A DNA stretch of 64,000 bases from Dryocosmus kuriphilus (GCA_038277395.1 CM076192.1:201562161-201626160); one strand, 5' to 3'; positions 1 to 12,480 are shown, counted from the stretch's first letter. Numbers and translations: made by a program. Notes: generated from the letters alone by a model not told the origin.

Positions 1-1190
1 AGTAATCGCTAACGCTCTCCGTTTGCTTCATTTGCAGATTCATTATTGATTCAAAATACCACTGGTACTTCTTCGTTGTTGCAAACCGCTTCTTTGGGTG
101 TGTAATCAGGTCTTGTATTTTGTTGAAGGTTTTTTCCCGCACACTTTCCCTGGCAATCCTCTTTAACTTACTAAGGACTACCCTCAAAAATGAGAGTTCG
201 GAAGTTTCATTTACGTAGACCGACACGTTTGCTACATCTTGAGTGAAGTCCTTGAGAGGAGGGAGGGTGGGGGATTTTTACAGTCAAAAGTAGGGATATG
301 GAACGTGCATTGTTGTAGGGTCATGTCCTTTAACGCAGAAGCCATGGCTGCACTCACGTACGTAGTGGGTGATTCGGTAATTTTCCCTCTTATATTAGGT
401 GTAACACCGACATAAAGATGGGTACTTCGGTTTAGGTCAGAGTTGTAGGTCCTTTTGCCGTTCGCGTCATTTGTATTCTCGGTTGCACGAGCTTTGGTGC
501 CCTAAGTTCAGTGATCGCGATTTTTTTAATGAATCTTTTTTTTCTATCTTTCCAGAACTTACCTCCTACCGAGTGTGAGTAATTGAATGCAAATGGAGGA
601 TCTGCAAAATGTATGTTATGCATGTTATATAACTTAACTAATGCATTAGTGCGACGTTCACGTTTCCGCTCATTAAATAAATGAAGAACGTCGTAATGAG
701 TTCTTCCAAAGCCGCAATCTCTCGATACCCTACCTTCTCTCATACTCCATCCGGAAATCGAAAGGGGTTACGCGAATTCGACTGTGCCCAACCTTCTAAC
801 TATTAGAGAAACCAATGACTCTGTTTTTATTGTTTGAAAGAGATTTAGTGCAATCGTCTATTTCGTTTTGAGCAATTTCTTTCCAGATCTCCTCCTCGAT
901 ATCGATTTCGCTATCAGGGGCATCTCGGATTACTGGTATTTCAGCAATTGCTTCTACTTGGTCTTCGGATGAGAGAGTGATGAATTCTACTTTTTTATCA
1001 TTTACCGGTGATCTTCTTTGGTCCAGATTTTGTTAGGCGTTATTTAGCAAGGTGTTAAATGAGCAATCGAATTCGCAAGGGCTCTTGATTTCCGTAACAA
1101 TATCCTCCTCTCTCGACGGCGGGGGATCTACGAATCATATGTTCACGGGGATATTGACTACTTTCCCTGAGGGTTGAACTACTCCTTTCA
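1..1190 (-). pseudogene. Gypsy-like LTR retrotransposon gag remnant (partial)
   Basis: Read on the minus strand, the first 253 bases are open and contain the pattern of a Ty3/Gypsy capsid (gag) domain: a hydrophobic helix region, then HPKKRFA, then YQWYFES near the window edge. Just upstream lies IPTFD followed by a frame break, again as in Gypsy gag before its first capsid helix. Further upstream, 432-743 is a separate open stretch and about 785-1190 is an open acidic stretch with EEEIW, which could be the gag N-terminus. At least two frame changes are needed to join these pieces, so it is a remnant. The gene runs off the left edge, so pol is not visible. Family assignment rests on recognised pattern only. 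The tandem repeats and candidate primer-binding site to the right fit a minus-strand leader. Confidence 0.5.
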
Positions 1191-1504
1191 CATCGGAGAC
1201 AAGCAGCTTGTTAGTCAGCAAACTTTCCGCTAGTAATTGTTATTTACGCAATTCTTGGATTCCTGTTACTTGTTCCACTCGCCTAGGTTTGAACATCTTT
1301 TTCTTTTGGATTGAATCAGACATTTTGCGTGCTGTTCACACTAAGGGCAGGTTAATAGTGGACTTTATAACCGCGCTATTTTTACTTCTTAGATTGAAAG
1401 TACTTTAACCAAAGAGGTGTTTCCGAGCATTACTGATCGGGCAGAGCTTGGGAGCCCTCCCTTAGTTCTGGATCAGAAGCGAGCTAGTTCAGTTTCATTC
1501 GACC

Positions 1505-3720
1505 TCAACTGAATCACTTGAGAACGTTCAAGTGCTGGCCCTTAGGCTTGAAGCTTGAAACTTTGGGGAGGTTTCGACTGGCCACTAGGCTTGTCTAGAC
1601 TCCCTGTCTATAAAGTTGAGAGAGATCATTTTGAATGGTGCTAATAATCGACAAAATATTTTCAAATTTTATTTTAAAAATAAAATCGGAAAAGTTTCTG
1701 TCGTGTATTTACAACCCTGAATTAATCTCTATTCTGTTACGTACGGTTGATTGATTTTAATTAATCAATAAAAAAAAATAGAAGGCAAGAAAAAGACAAA
1801 TCTCAAAAAAAAAAGAAAAATTACAGGGGAAAAAAAATCAACCGACGGCGGAGGCCGTCACAAACCATAGATACAGGCTAGGTCAACAACTCATATTGGG
1901 GACATCACTGGCAGCCATCCTCTCTCTCTACACTACACTCCGCTCCCTACGTACTCACCATCAACTCCACGTATGGAATACACGAGGTTTGTCATCATAA
2001 CAAACGCACGTGACTAATGTGACATTGATCCTGCGCTCCGCACTCACTGCATTTATTCTAGGTCGAGGATAATAAGCGTTAGGGACAGGTCCTAACTGAA
2101 AACATCTACCTGCCCTTAATAAGACAAATTGGAAATCAAACGAGGAAAGAAGTAATTTTCATTTCCCAATATTTTTCAAAATTGATGACGAGGTTATTGC
2201 CTCTAAACTTGCAAAAGTGCACATCGAAGGAATCCGCTTCCAGGGTTGTTTTGCAATTAATAAGGAGTACGGAGTTCGAATCAAAGTTGAACTGTGTCTT
2301 CCATCGATTTCCAAATCCAAGTTCCTTACCTAGCAAAATTTCCCACCAGAGTTAACCCAGTTAAGCAGTTTAAAAAATACGATGATCGAGAACGAAAACG
2401 CATTAACTCGAGTAATCTGGTACCGGCCAGACCGACTCCTCAGTGTTCGTTTTTGATCGTCGTCGAGCAACGTGGTGCTGCCCAGAAGTAAATTTTTTTT
2501 TACTCGTTTTGTTCTTACCCGTCCGGGATTCGGCCTACCATCGGGAGATTTAGTGTAAATTCCGAAATAGGGGAACGGAAAACAAAGCTCCTTGCCGACG
2601 GGAGGCGGCTTCTAGCTGCAAAAAAAAACGTCAAAAAGGACAAAAGTGTTCAGAAACTGAGAGAGAAAATAATTCCGTTCCGAATCTCAAAACGGAAAGG
2701 AATAATAAATTCTCTAAAAGGTTTCGGTTCCTTTCCGTGAGTAGTAGAAAACGTTTCTACTCTTCACTGAAGCGTATTTTCGGAGTGACGTTCGCGTATG
2801 GTGAATGCGTGGTGCCGGCGTCAAAAGGACGCGAGTGGCTTATTCCAGAAATAAGTGACGACCATTAAACCAAGCTCGGAACGCCCAATGAAGAAAAGAA
2901 GTTTCCCTTTTTCTTTTCTCAATCATCATCGATGGGTAGGGATAAGTGCTAAAATAGGGTAAGCAAATAGTATCGTTCTAACTGTCCTCCTTTCTAAAAA
3001 TAAAGTTGTGTCTATACATATTAACGAAATTGTCTTTATCTGGCATTCTTTTCCCTTGTTCCATTGGCAACGTGGACAACTCCTCCAAAAGAGGAGAAGG
3101 TAACGAACTCACAAAAATAAAGAGACAGCTAGCCTGCCTCTATAGTTTGTGACGACCTCCGCCGTCGGTTGATTTTTTTCCCCTGTAATTTTTCTTTTTT
3201 TTTTTTTGAGATTTGTCTTTTTCTTGCCTTCTATTTTTTTTTGATAGATTAATTAAAATCAGTCAACCGTACGTAACATATCCTACTCAAAATCAAGTAA
3301 GTCCCTTGAAAACATCCGAATTCTGGCCCTTAGGCTTGCAGCTTGTACCCTTGGGGAGGTTTCGACAGACCACTAGGCTTGTCTAGACTCCCTGTATTTC
3401 AAGTTGACTGAGTCAATTTTGAATGGTGCTAATAATCGACAAATTATTTTTTCTAATTTTATTTTTTAAAATAAAATCGGAAATGTTTCGGTCGTATATT
3501 TACAACCCTGAATTAATCTCTATTCTACTCAAAATCAAGTAAGTCTCTTCAAAAACTTCAAGTGCTGGCCCTTAGGCTTGCGGCGAACCCTTGGGGAGGT
3601 TTCGACTGGCCACTAGGCTTATCTAGACACCCTGTGCTCCAAGCCGATTGAGTTAATTTCAAATGTATATAATAACCAAACATTTACTCAGGTTTTATTT
3701 CAATAACAAATCTGGAGATA
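1505..3720 (-). repeat. Three tandem units of about 240 bp (retroelement leader?), split by an insertion
   Basis: Three related units can be aligned: 1505-1735, 3285-3526 and 3527-3720. Each has the core CTGGCCCTTAGGCTTG, then TTGGGGAGGTTTCGAC, CACTAGGCTT and GACTCCCTGT, then an AT-rich tail with GGTGCTAATAATCGACAAA (lost in the third unit). The first unit is separated from the second by the 1.54-kb element at 1736-3278. Their place between a gag remnant and a candidate primer-binding site suggests the 5' leader of a minus-strand LTR element, which is inference. Confidence 0.75.
1736..3278. mobile_element. Non-autonomous DNA element with about 147-bp TIRs
   Basis: The ends are inverted repeats: 1736-1882 begins GTTACGTACGGTTGA and 3130-3277 ends with its complement. 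They match almost base for base apart from small indels in A/T runs. The tandem repeat hosting it supplies an empty site at 3521-3530, which places the insertion after tattct (1730-1735) with tatcct at 3279-3284, a 6-bp target duplication with one mismatch. The interior contains no transposase and no convincing reading frame. It is therefore a non-autonomous (MITE-like, though long) DNA transposon whose superfamily I cannot name. Confidence 0.8.
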
Positions 3721-3747
3721 TTATTGAAGTTAACATTCCGCCTAAAC

Positions 3748-3762
3748 CACCGGCTGCCACCA
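3748..3762 (-). other. Candidate tRNA primer-binding site of the Gypsy-like element
   Basis: On the minus strand the sequence TGGTGGCAGC begins four bases after a possible LTR 3' end (...GTAACA, plus-strand edge at 3767). LTR elements use a site starting TGG, complementary to a tRNA 3' CCA, just inside the 5' LTR. Position and orientation agree with the gag remnant and leader repeats at its left. The far end of the putative LTR could not be found. Confidence 0.35.
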
Positions 3763-3766
3763 AGTT

Positions 3767-5940
3767 TGTTACGAACGAGTAGATTGAAATTGCTATTATT
3801 ATATTTCTTTGTCGCCTATGTTTACTGTTATACTCGTCTGCCGGAGGTACCAGACTAATAGGCTCGTCCAGAGGGGAACAGTCTATTTTTCTTTTTATGT
3901 GGTGTTCGATTTTTTAATCTTACTCCCGGTCTGGGAGCCCTAACCCTTGTAGTCCTGGAATATTGATAGATTTCGTAAATCAATTCATAGGAAACTATCC
4001 CTTTATAGATATCAAAGGCTTTATTTGGAATTCTTAATTTAAAATCACGATTTTAAACGCCAATATATTACGAACTGCCGCCTAGCTCCACGGTAGAGAA
4101 AGAGATGACGGGCTAGACAATTTGTCTTAACGGCTTTTCCAACAAGACTACTGTCAACAATTTACAGTGGAAATCAACCCACACGCCTATCGCATTTTAT
4201 TCCCCGCCTCCAACGACATAGAGGACATGCGAGGGTGAGAGAGAGGCATCATTGGTACAAGATACGTAATATAAATTGATATACAATTTCTGACCTGTTG
4301 TTCTCGTTGTACAACGGAGGGTTTGTCGTGGAGCGTCTTTCACCACCTATTCACACGCGTGACACGGCGCGCGAACTGTCACTCCATTATAGTCTTAGAT
4401 TTCGCCCTCACACTAGTTGCACGAAGCTGATTTGTTGCGAATTTATAAGATTTCCATCTATTGGTTTTTATAGATTTTCGTCGCAAGAACCCTCTTTGCT
4501 GACCACTTCCCTTCCGCACTGCGTACTTGTGAGACTAACAACCCGCGTACCGAGGACCCGCGCGTGGTAAAATGCCGACGGACAAGTTGGACTTTATATT
4601 GGACCTTTCCTCCCGGCTGATTAGTCCGTTGTCGGGAAGAAGTGATGAACGACTGCCACATTCGCCAGGTGGAATTCACCTCGAAGACTATGGAATGTAT
4701 GATTTTTGGGTAGGGTTTATTACTGATGTTGCATTTTTGGCCTGGGACCAGTCGCGGCTGAAGCGATCCGCGTGACCACGAACTGCTGATTTTCAAAAAA
4801 TTTCTGCAATTAGTATTTTATGCAAGACACGCGCAGTGTTGCTAAGCAGTTAAAGGAAAATATTCTAAATTTTTACTTGGATCAGAATTCCAATAATTAA
4901 TTGTGGCAGTTTACTTTTTTTTTCAGTTATATGCTCTTCTCATAATTTTGTGAATTTCGAAGTTGAGTATGCTCTTAATGTTTCTATTAACTATTAAACT
5001 TTTCGTTAAATTATTTGTTAATTATTAATTAAACTATTTATTATTACCTACATTATTGTAATTTTGACCTTCTTTGGATGATCTTAAATTTTGAAATTTG
5101 GGTAGTTAACCGAAAGCTATTGATTTCATTCTCATGAACTTTTAATTTTGATTAACAATCAACATTGTTGAACAACATTTAATGGTCTTGCGGATCGCTG
5201 AGGTTTTCCAGCGAGCATGACTGATAGGAAGTAGCAAGATTTTATAGGCGGGGAAGGAGGCGAGGAACGTTACTATTGTCTAGTTCGTTCATTGTGTAAT
5301 AAGCGCGCTCTTTGTTCAGTGCTCGCCGTTTCTCTATCCGTCTCACTCCTCTCAGCGTGCCGAATCTGAAGGCGTTCCACATAGGGAGGTCGACAGCCTC
5401 GGTCACGACATGGTACACAGCTGAAGCATGGATTCTACGGGAGTAAGCAATGACAATTTTGAATTGCACACATCCGTAGAGCCCACCGTAACACAACAAA
5501 AGTTAATACTGACAATTGGATTTGAATAAATAAAATCTTATATTCTCGAGTGCTAGGAAAAAATTCATGGGCCTGAATTTTGCAGTATTAACTGTATTTA
5601 ATAGATAAAGGCTAGAAAATTTTTGTAGAAATTTCATTGCTCTTTTGGTTGAAAATCCACTCATTTTGCGTTCAAAATTAATCTTTGGTTGGAAATAAAT
5701 GCTTTTTTTTGAAATTTCAACTGTTGAATTAGTTTCCCAAAAACTCAGTATTTATATATATATATATATCCTATGAACTTTATGCGAGCCAAACTTTTGT
5801 AGTAGAAAATCGGAATAAGTTTGTTGAAAACTAGTATCTTCTTTATTCAGAATTAACATTTCATCTTCAAAATGTAGCTTCCCCATTTTTAAATTCATTA
5901 AATTTTGTAGTACGGTCCAATACAGATAAGTTTAAAATAC
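3767..5940. other. Unassigned 2.2 kb, possibly LTR plus AT-rich spacer
   Basis: The left edge may be the LTR edge of the retroelement. Beyond it are short open frames around 4.3-4.8 kb on both strands with no recognisable motif, an AT-rich stretch at 4.8-5.2 kb, a (TA)n run near 5755-5770, and at about 5640-5720 diverged TTGGTTGAAAAT-type repeats like those at 62.85-63.12 kb. I see no supported gene. Confidence 0.4.
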
Positions 5941-7640
5941 CAACAAAAAAATTGAATTATCAAGTAAAGATTTCCAGCAGCATCGTTGCTCTTCAGAAAC
6001 AGAGAGACGATAGTGATAATTGTGAGGAGGACCCAGAAACCCTGTGGGGCCATATGAAAGGGGCGATAAAGAGAGACGTGGAAAGTACTAGAGGTTTAAA
6101 GAAAGTAACCAAAAGCAAACCGTGTTTCGACGAAGGGTGCAAAAAATGGCTTAAGGAGCGAACAAATGCCAAAGAAATTAGTTTACAAAATAAGTGCGAT
6201 CAAACACATAACAAGTATCTCAAGATTAATAAAAGTACAAATAGGTTCTATAGATCCAAGAAATGGGATTGGGAAAATAATAAAGTACTATCAATATACG
6301 CGCATAATAAAAAAATGATCCTCGTGAGATGTACAGGGGAATCAATTTTTTAAGGAAAGCCTTTAAAAGCAGAAAGGAAGTAATGGGGTTCGAAAATGGC
6401 AGTCTAGTAGTTGAAGCGACGGAGAGACTAACTTTATGGAAATAAAATTTCGATAAGCTATTAAACGTACGCGAATCCCCCGTTCAATTTAACCTCGGTG
6501 AAATCCACACTGCTGATCTACCAGTTGATGGGCCTACTGAGAAATAAATAGAACTGGCCATAGAGAAGTTGAAAAATAACAAAGCCGCAGGCATTGACGA
6601 ACTACAGTCAGAGCTGATAAAAAATGGGGCCCTAGCCTCAGAAGGAAAATTTGTAAATTAATGCGCGCAATCTGGAAAGCAGTGCGCATACAACTGTTAG
6701 AAAAGAAATGGGAATTTAATGAAGCAATGCATCAGCTATTTATCACCTTAAAAAGCTTGCGACACTATTACACGCGCAAGAATATACTGGATTCTGGATT
6801 TCTTGGGAGTACCAAGGAAATTGGTTTGACATATCGAAGCTTGATTAAGCGGCAGAAGGGGTAGGAAACGCGTAAACGGAAGTTCATCTGAAGAGTGTTT
6901 GATCCACGATGGTCTGAAACAGGGCGATGCGCTTTCGTGCACTCTTTTCAAGTCAGTTTTAGAATACGCGGTGAGACATGTAAAAGAAATCAGCCAGGTG
7001 CTGCCCTCAATGGGATAATACAAATTCTAGCATATGCTAATGATCTCCACTTACTCGGGGATGATAAAGAAACGACAGCTAAGAATGCAGAAATCTCGAT
7101 CATGAAAGCCAGTGAAATAGGTTTAGAATGAATCGAAGGCAAAATGTTTGATCATCGACAGTTCAGAACAAAGCAATGAAGAGGTGGATCTAATGGCCGG
7201 AAATATGAAATTTGAAAGAGTCAATGAGTTTTAAAACCTCGGAAATATTATAACTAGCGACATTAACATTAAAACGGAAAATAACAGGCTTGTGCATGCT
7301 GGCAATGAGTGTTACTATGCAAAAAATACATTACTAATGTAGCGTTCGTTTTCTATGTAGAAATAACAAGCTGAGAATTTACAAAACGATAATAATGCCG
7401 GTCGCCATGTACGGATGCGGAACGTTGGCGTTGATAAAAATAGAGCAGAACAGGTTTAGATTATCCGAAAATAAAGTACTTAGAGAAATGTACGGCACCA
7501 AAAGGGACGAAGAGTGTTGTGAATGGAGGAAAATGCAATAATGATGAGCTGCATGCTATTTACGGGTCAGTAAATATTAATAGAGTAATGAACGCACGCA
7601 AAGTAGTCTGGGCGGGACATGTTGCAAGACATTGTTCTTA
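5900..7640 (+). pseudogene. Dead LINE (non-LTR retrotransposon) reverse transcriptase
   Basis: Fragments of one reverse-transcriptase gene lie in the expected order. 5952-6353 is a lysine-rich stretch typical of the region between endonuclease and RT. About 6560-6630 has the linker KLKNNKAAGIDELQSELIK. About 6890-6960 has GLKQGDALSC (RT palm region). About 7020-7060 has YANDLHLL, where the usual second catalytic aspartate of the F/Y-A-D-D box reads N. About 7590-7640 has the C-terminal VVWAGHVARH pattern found in many LINEs. Several stops and frame changes separate these pieces. The 5' endonuclease and a poly(A) or simple tail are not evident. The clade (CR1/Jockey-like or similar) cannot be fixed. 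Confidence 0.75.
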
Positions 7641-7689
7641 TTATATTGGGTGAATGCCTGTGGAAAAAAAAGTTCCAACATTTATATTT

Positions 7690-7990
7690 AGTATTCTAAT
7701 AGAAATAAACAAGATTTCTCTCATCATCTTATCAGAAGATTGGACCTGATCATCGAGACATACACTGGTCCGTAAGAGAAAGCATAGGGATATTTTATCA
7801 CATATTTTTTTTTTCGGTCACCATTGAATTTTCCTACAAGTTCATAAAATTTCGACCAAGGTAAAAAAAAGTGGTGCCTCCAATTTTTTGTCATTTATTT
7901 TCTCTAAATGTATATCAAGCCTCAATGTAATTTATGGAAGAAAAAAATCTAATTTGTTGAAAATGCATATCCTCTGGTAATTTGGAAAAT
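7690..7990. repeat. Dispersed degenerate repeat (copy 1 of 3)
   Basis: Shares an ordered set of words with 42,930-43,260 and 59,220-59,420: ATAGGGATATTTTAT, a T-rich tract, TTGTCATTTATTTTCTCTAAAT, and ATATCA followed by GCC. The copies are strongly diverged. No coding sequence or terminal repeats can be seen. Confidence 0.45.
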
Positions 7991-8985
7991 GTTTATTACT
8001 ATTAAATTGGCTGTCTGTTTAAGAAATGTTATTCAAAAAAATTTAAATAAAGAAACTGGCAAGTAGTTATGTACCTAATATTTATCAAAAACTTTGAGCA
8101 AATTTGACAAAGCAATAACAATGACAACAGTAATTCTATCGTCCTCATCACATTTAAACACTAGTTACGTAGCATATGATAAGTTGTTTTTCTTCTTCAT
8201 CATTGACTTTGAACAGGATTGTGTACTTCAGAATGTGCCTCAAAGAATGTTATAGTTTTTTATCACAAAAACAAATTTTCATTTAACACAAAACGCGTTC
8301 TCTGTAGCTAAAGATTACTAGAACGGGTTCGGGACGTTTTAGTCTTGCCCCATCTACGTGAGTGCATTTGAGAATGCCCACACCTAGATCGGTGCACGTG
8401 AAAGCGCTTTCACCTAGTTCGGGGCATTCAGAAGTTCCCACTCCTGGGTGTGCGCGGTTTAAACGCCCATTGGGCGTTTTCTGGTTGGGAACCTACATAT
8501 ATAAATATATTGAAGTATTTGTCGTTTTCCTGGACAAACAAAGATAAACACTTGACCACCCAGACATGGCAAAAACTAAATAAAAGGGTACTTACGTAAA
8601 CCAGACGTCCATTGTAGAATTCAGGAACGAAAGCTGAGACGGGGAATAACCTCCGCGGCGTGAGGTTGTAAAGCTGCACTATTTAGAAGAATAAAATTAT
8701 TTGTGTAACCTCCCTTAATGGTAAGAAGCGGTTTAGTGCGAGGGTTGGAAGTAAAATATGAGTACTTCCCTTTTATTAACCCGCTACTTACCGTATCATA
8801 TATGACGAAGTGGGCGGGTTCGAGTTAATATATAAATATTAAATCGACTTGCAATAAATTTGTACACTGTCAAATAAAATCCCTTACTCCAGTAAAACTC
8901 TTGAATCCATGAAAACATCCACGAATTCGTGGAAACAGTTAAGAATCTTATAAAATAATCGAAAGCTGTGATGTTTAACTTTTCT
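7990..8985. other. Intergenic stretch without a supported gene
   Basis: The region 8340-8480 has GC-richer short repeats (CCCACACCTAGATCGGTG-like words) and a hairpin, AAACGCCCA-T-TGGGCGTTT at 8461-8479. Otherwise AT-rich. At about 8985 the sequence changes into Polinton terminal repeat without a recognisable element end, so the left end of Polinton copy 1 has been lost here. Confidence 0.4.
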
Positions 8986-9660
8986 TCATAAATCTGATAG
9001 TTGCCATCAGTCAGTAAGGTAGGAATCTGGTCAGGTAGTTACCATCAGTCGTTAATGTAGGAATCTGGGGGAAGCTACCTTCAGTCGGTAAGGTAAATAC
9101 ATGTCCGGTGTGAAATAAACTATTTAACGTTAGTCGTTAAAAAAGGGTTCTGTTGAAGGCTATATGCCTCGAGAACTGCCGAAGTTCATGTCCGTGTTAA
9201 GCTTATTCTCGATTACTATAGTGTCAATAGCTAGAAGCACGAAATCCCCACCCTTGACACTTCACTCACCCATAAACGTGTAGAAATGCAGTCACGATTA
9301 TGTATTGGAATTTACATTTCTCTCTATCCTGCGAACACCCTATGTGATGTATTATGGGTATCCCCAGTTTCGAGACACGCATCTACAGGTTTAAACCTGC
9401 AATTTCTCGAGATCAAGGTGAAGAGTTAATAAAATACTTACCTGTGAAAACTTCTACCAATCGACGCTTCAAAGTACAGGGACAAGTCCATCGTTTTTGT
9501 TGTTTGAAGGAACGGAGATTTTGCAAATAGGAAAGAAAGGCATGAAATCCTTTTTTCTCTCTCTTATATTCATAAATTGAAAATAAGTATGTTAAGGTAA
9601 TGGAAGGCGGAAGAAATGTGAGATTCACTTTTTTTTTCTCTCTTATCTATAAACTAAAAT
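8985..9660 (+). repeat. Left TIR of Polinton copy 1 (truncated)
   Basis: Inverted match to the right TIR and direct match to the left TIR of copy 2. It contains two or three TTACCATCAGTCGGTAAGG-type repeats followed by AGGAATCTGG, then CTATTTAACGTTAGTCG, ATGCCTCGAGAACTG, CTCACCCATAA and GTGAAGAGTTAATAAAATA. The outer portion with the AGTATA end is missing. Confidence 0.8.
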
Positions 9661-9779
9661 TAAGTAATAAGTGCACACAGGCAGTTCATCTGTGAATGTT
9701 ATAATTTGTTATTCACACAAAGCTTCCTCAATACAAAGCTCTTTTATTCAACATAACGAAATTCAAAAAGATTTTATTT

Positions 9780-10090
9780 TCCAGCAAAGTAAGAGAACGA
9801 GAGGTTTTTAGCCTAGACTTCCAATTCATTCTTCTCGAAAGTATCCATATAGGCTGTATCCACAAAAATCTTCTTCATTCTACTCGGCATGTAGATAGCG
9901 ACCTCATTCTCCACCTCGGCCACGAATTTTATGTCATATTTCGTTTAAAGTTTTATGATCTTGGTAACAGCATACTTCTTCTTCACTATCAGGTCAGATA
10001 ATGATTTCACTGGTGTGAACTCTTCCAATCGGCCAACTTTGTTAATAGTACTGAAATCCAGCTTCTTCTCTGGGTAATTCATTCTGAATA
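9780..10090 (-). pseudogene. Small Polinton accessory protein, broken copy
   Basis: The minus strand encodes a counterpart of the intact 117-residue protein at 44,799-45,152 in copy 2: INKVGRLEEF near the start, then LSDLIVKKKYAVTKIIKL, a TKY core, and MPSRMKKIF. At least three in-frame stops, plus TKYDIKF where copy 2 has TKYGTKF. Position between the left TIR and the polymerase is the same as in copy 2. Function unknown; see the copy 2 entry. Confidence 0.7.
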
Positions 10091-10199
10091 GACATCACAC
10101 TCTGTATGTTAATGACGGACTGAAGCCTCTGCAATCCGATGCGGCTCTTCTTGACCAGTACCTCCAATCTACCTACATTTTAGAGGGTTCGACCAGGTT

Positions 10200-10660
10200 C
10201 TAGTTGCTCGACAAGCTTCATCACGTTACGTAAGATGATGCAATAACATCCACCAGAATTTTCTACAATGTATTGTGCCAAAAGTCCGCAAAGTATTGTT
10301 GCTCAAAGTTTCTCGAAGGTTAGATTACGCAATAGAAGCTCGACAAATTTCGTCAGGGCATGCAAGATGATGCACCGATTTATTGCAGGGATTCCCATCA
10401 GAATGTTCTACGAGGTAGAGCGTAGGTGGTGCGCTAAGTTTAGATTTCAAGTTGACGCATCGTTATGCAAGATGCCGCAAAACGCATAGAAGTTTTTCGA
10501 ACGTTAGATTATGCAAGATGATGCAGCGTTTTCATCACATTACGCAAGATGTTGCGATACCTACAGAAAATTCTCGAAAGCTAAATTACGCAAGATGATG
10601 CTACGATTTCAGCACATTACGCAAGTTGATACAACGAGTTCTCGAAGCATCGCTTGCTAT
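10200..10660 (+). repeat. Degenerate tandem repeat, CAAGATGATGCA type
   Basis: Multiple imperfect units combine GCAAGATGATGCAACG, TTCTCGAAAG or TTCTAGAAGGTTAGATT, and CATTACGCAAG. The same repeat occupies the same position in copy 2 (45,290-45,640). It lies directly upstream of the polymerase promoter. Confidence 0.7.
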
Positions 10661-10686
10661 GGTGGGGGGATCTTTCCAGAGGTTGT

Positions 10687-10722
10687 CTATAAAAGTGCGA
10701 GTGAAACAGAGTGCAGTCAGTT
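10687..10722 (+). promoter_or_regulatory. Core promoter (TATA + initiator) for polymerase gene, copy 1
   Basis: TATAAAA at 10,688-10,694 and an arthropod-type initiator TCAGTT at 10,717-10,722; first T of the TATA box to initiator A is 31 bp. The arrangement is conserved in copy 2 at 45,663-45,700. Confidence 0.65.
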
Positions 10723-11129
10723 CCGCGTTGTCTGTCAAGTGTTCCACATTGAGCGAAGATAATCTCCAGTGCAGTTTTTGTGAACTTTAATATTGACTGG
10801 TCAAATATGGACAGCTCATTTAAAGACAAAATGATTCCTAAGCGAGAAGTTCAGTTTTTTTGAATTCACTATGGACTATTATATGTGGGAAGAAGCAGAA
10901 ATGTAGATTTATAAATTTTTCTTATAGAATTTATTATAGGCTTTTATATTTGTTGAAAAACCAGAAGTGCAGTTAGTTTTATGGACCTTATTATTATGGA
11001 TTTTTATGTGTAGTGGAAGAAAGAGTAGTTACTTTAAAGACACTACAAACTGTGAAAAGAGGATAGTGACCTTACTATTCACATGAAGAGAAGAAAATCT
11101 CTAGAGCAGTTTTTTTTAACTTCAATATT

Positions 11130-12480
11130 GACTGCTGAAATAATGATAGCGACTGTACTTGCATGCTTGGAGGTTCGCTTCAGTTTTTTAGATAAGCAAA
11201 GAGGAGGAGGAGACTTGCAGCAGAAGAATGCAGGAAAACCCGATGATTTTGATAAGCGTTTCAATGGCGAAATGCCGACCAAGCATTCAATGGTCGCATT
11301 AAGACGTGTGTTGTGGCAAATTTAGTACGCAAAGATGTTCTTGCTTTCTAAGATGGTGCACAACATCTATTTATTTTACATCTGAGCAAGGACACACGTC
11401 ACCATAAATCACTAATGGTAAACACTGTGCTTCTTGCCTATTATACAAAAATTGGCCCAGACAAGCCTAATGACAAAACTTTTAAAGCGAAGGAAGTAGT
11501 CTTATATTGAACGACTGATTCAAAGTTGTGGCTTGAAATGCAGTCCTGAAAGAAATGGAGAAATTTGAGGAGAACGACTCTGGGTGAACCTTTCGCTCAT
11601 TCATTAAGCTTTCGGTCAACATTAGGAAGTTGAAACCAATGAAGGCAGCTGCAAACATTGAACCTCCACCATACATCAAGAAAAAAGAAGCTTGTATCAA
11701 TGCACAAAATGACCATCACAAAGAGTGCTTCAAGTGGGCTATACCTTCAGAATTACACACACCTGACCCGAATAAGGATATTAGCCGTGCATCCAGCCAT
11801 CAACAATACAAGGATGGACTTGATTTTTCAAAAATTGCTCTCCAGTTGCCCTCAAAGACATGCAAAAATTCGAGGAGAAGAATAAAGCCTCTGCAAATAT
11901 CTACGGCCTTGTTAAGTAGAGTGAAAGAAATTCAACAGCGTTGACGCTTCATCTTACCTAACAAAAGAAGAGACACGCATGTGAATCCTCTTTGTGTAGA
12001 GGAAGATTATGTTTGTGAGGAAGACAGCAATTGCAAGAAGCAGAAGAAAAACAGGACAGAGGAAGAAAAACATTAAACCTTTACTACGTCTAGATTAAAG
12101 ACCTATCGCGATTGGACTTTAGACAACTGTCCGCCAATAGAAACAAGAAATATATCTGTGACCGTTGCTTGCACTACTCTGCACGTATATATGAACAGGT
12201 TGCACCGAACGACGATTGTGCTAAACTAAATAATTGCTAAGTGATGCTGCTAGAACCCGGAAGGTACATTATTGAATTTGAAGATTTTAAGTATTGGGAG
12301 AGAGCTGCATTCATCATCTAGATTGCCAGTCCCTTTTAATTGCTGCAGATGATGATGAAGGTGCAGGAAGAGCATCAAATACTGAATTTTTCGAGAGACA
12401 TGAGGTTTTCAATGTTGGCTTTCTTTCCAAGCGCTGTTATAATAAAACACAACCTTACATCTAGGGCAGTAAAAGCGTAT
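11130..12480 (+). pseudogene. Polymerase B N-terminal fragment, Polinton copy 1
   Basis: Collinear with the first third of the polymerase gene in copy 2. Recognisable blocks include LACLEVRFSFLDKQRGGG near 11,160, KKEACINAQND with ECFKWA near 11,690, QYKDGLDF near 11,800, and a fragment near 12,100 with TYRDWTLDNC. Frames change several times and stops are frequent. The match stops near 12,480, before the exonuclease and polymerase catalytic motifs are complete. The sequence then passes into the 11-bp minisatellite next to the integrase. It is therefore non-functional. Confidence 0.8.

Noticed and set aside
4298..4796. Overlapping open frames on both strands near 4.3-4.8 kb
   Set aside because: No motif, no homolog recognised, and both strands are open for similar lengths; treated as chance.
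8461..8479. Perfect 9-bp hairpin AAACGCCCA/TGGGCGTTT as a terminator
   Set aside because: No adjacent gene, and hairpin terminators are not used in this kind of genome.
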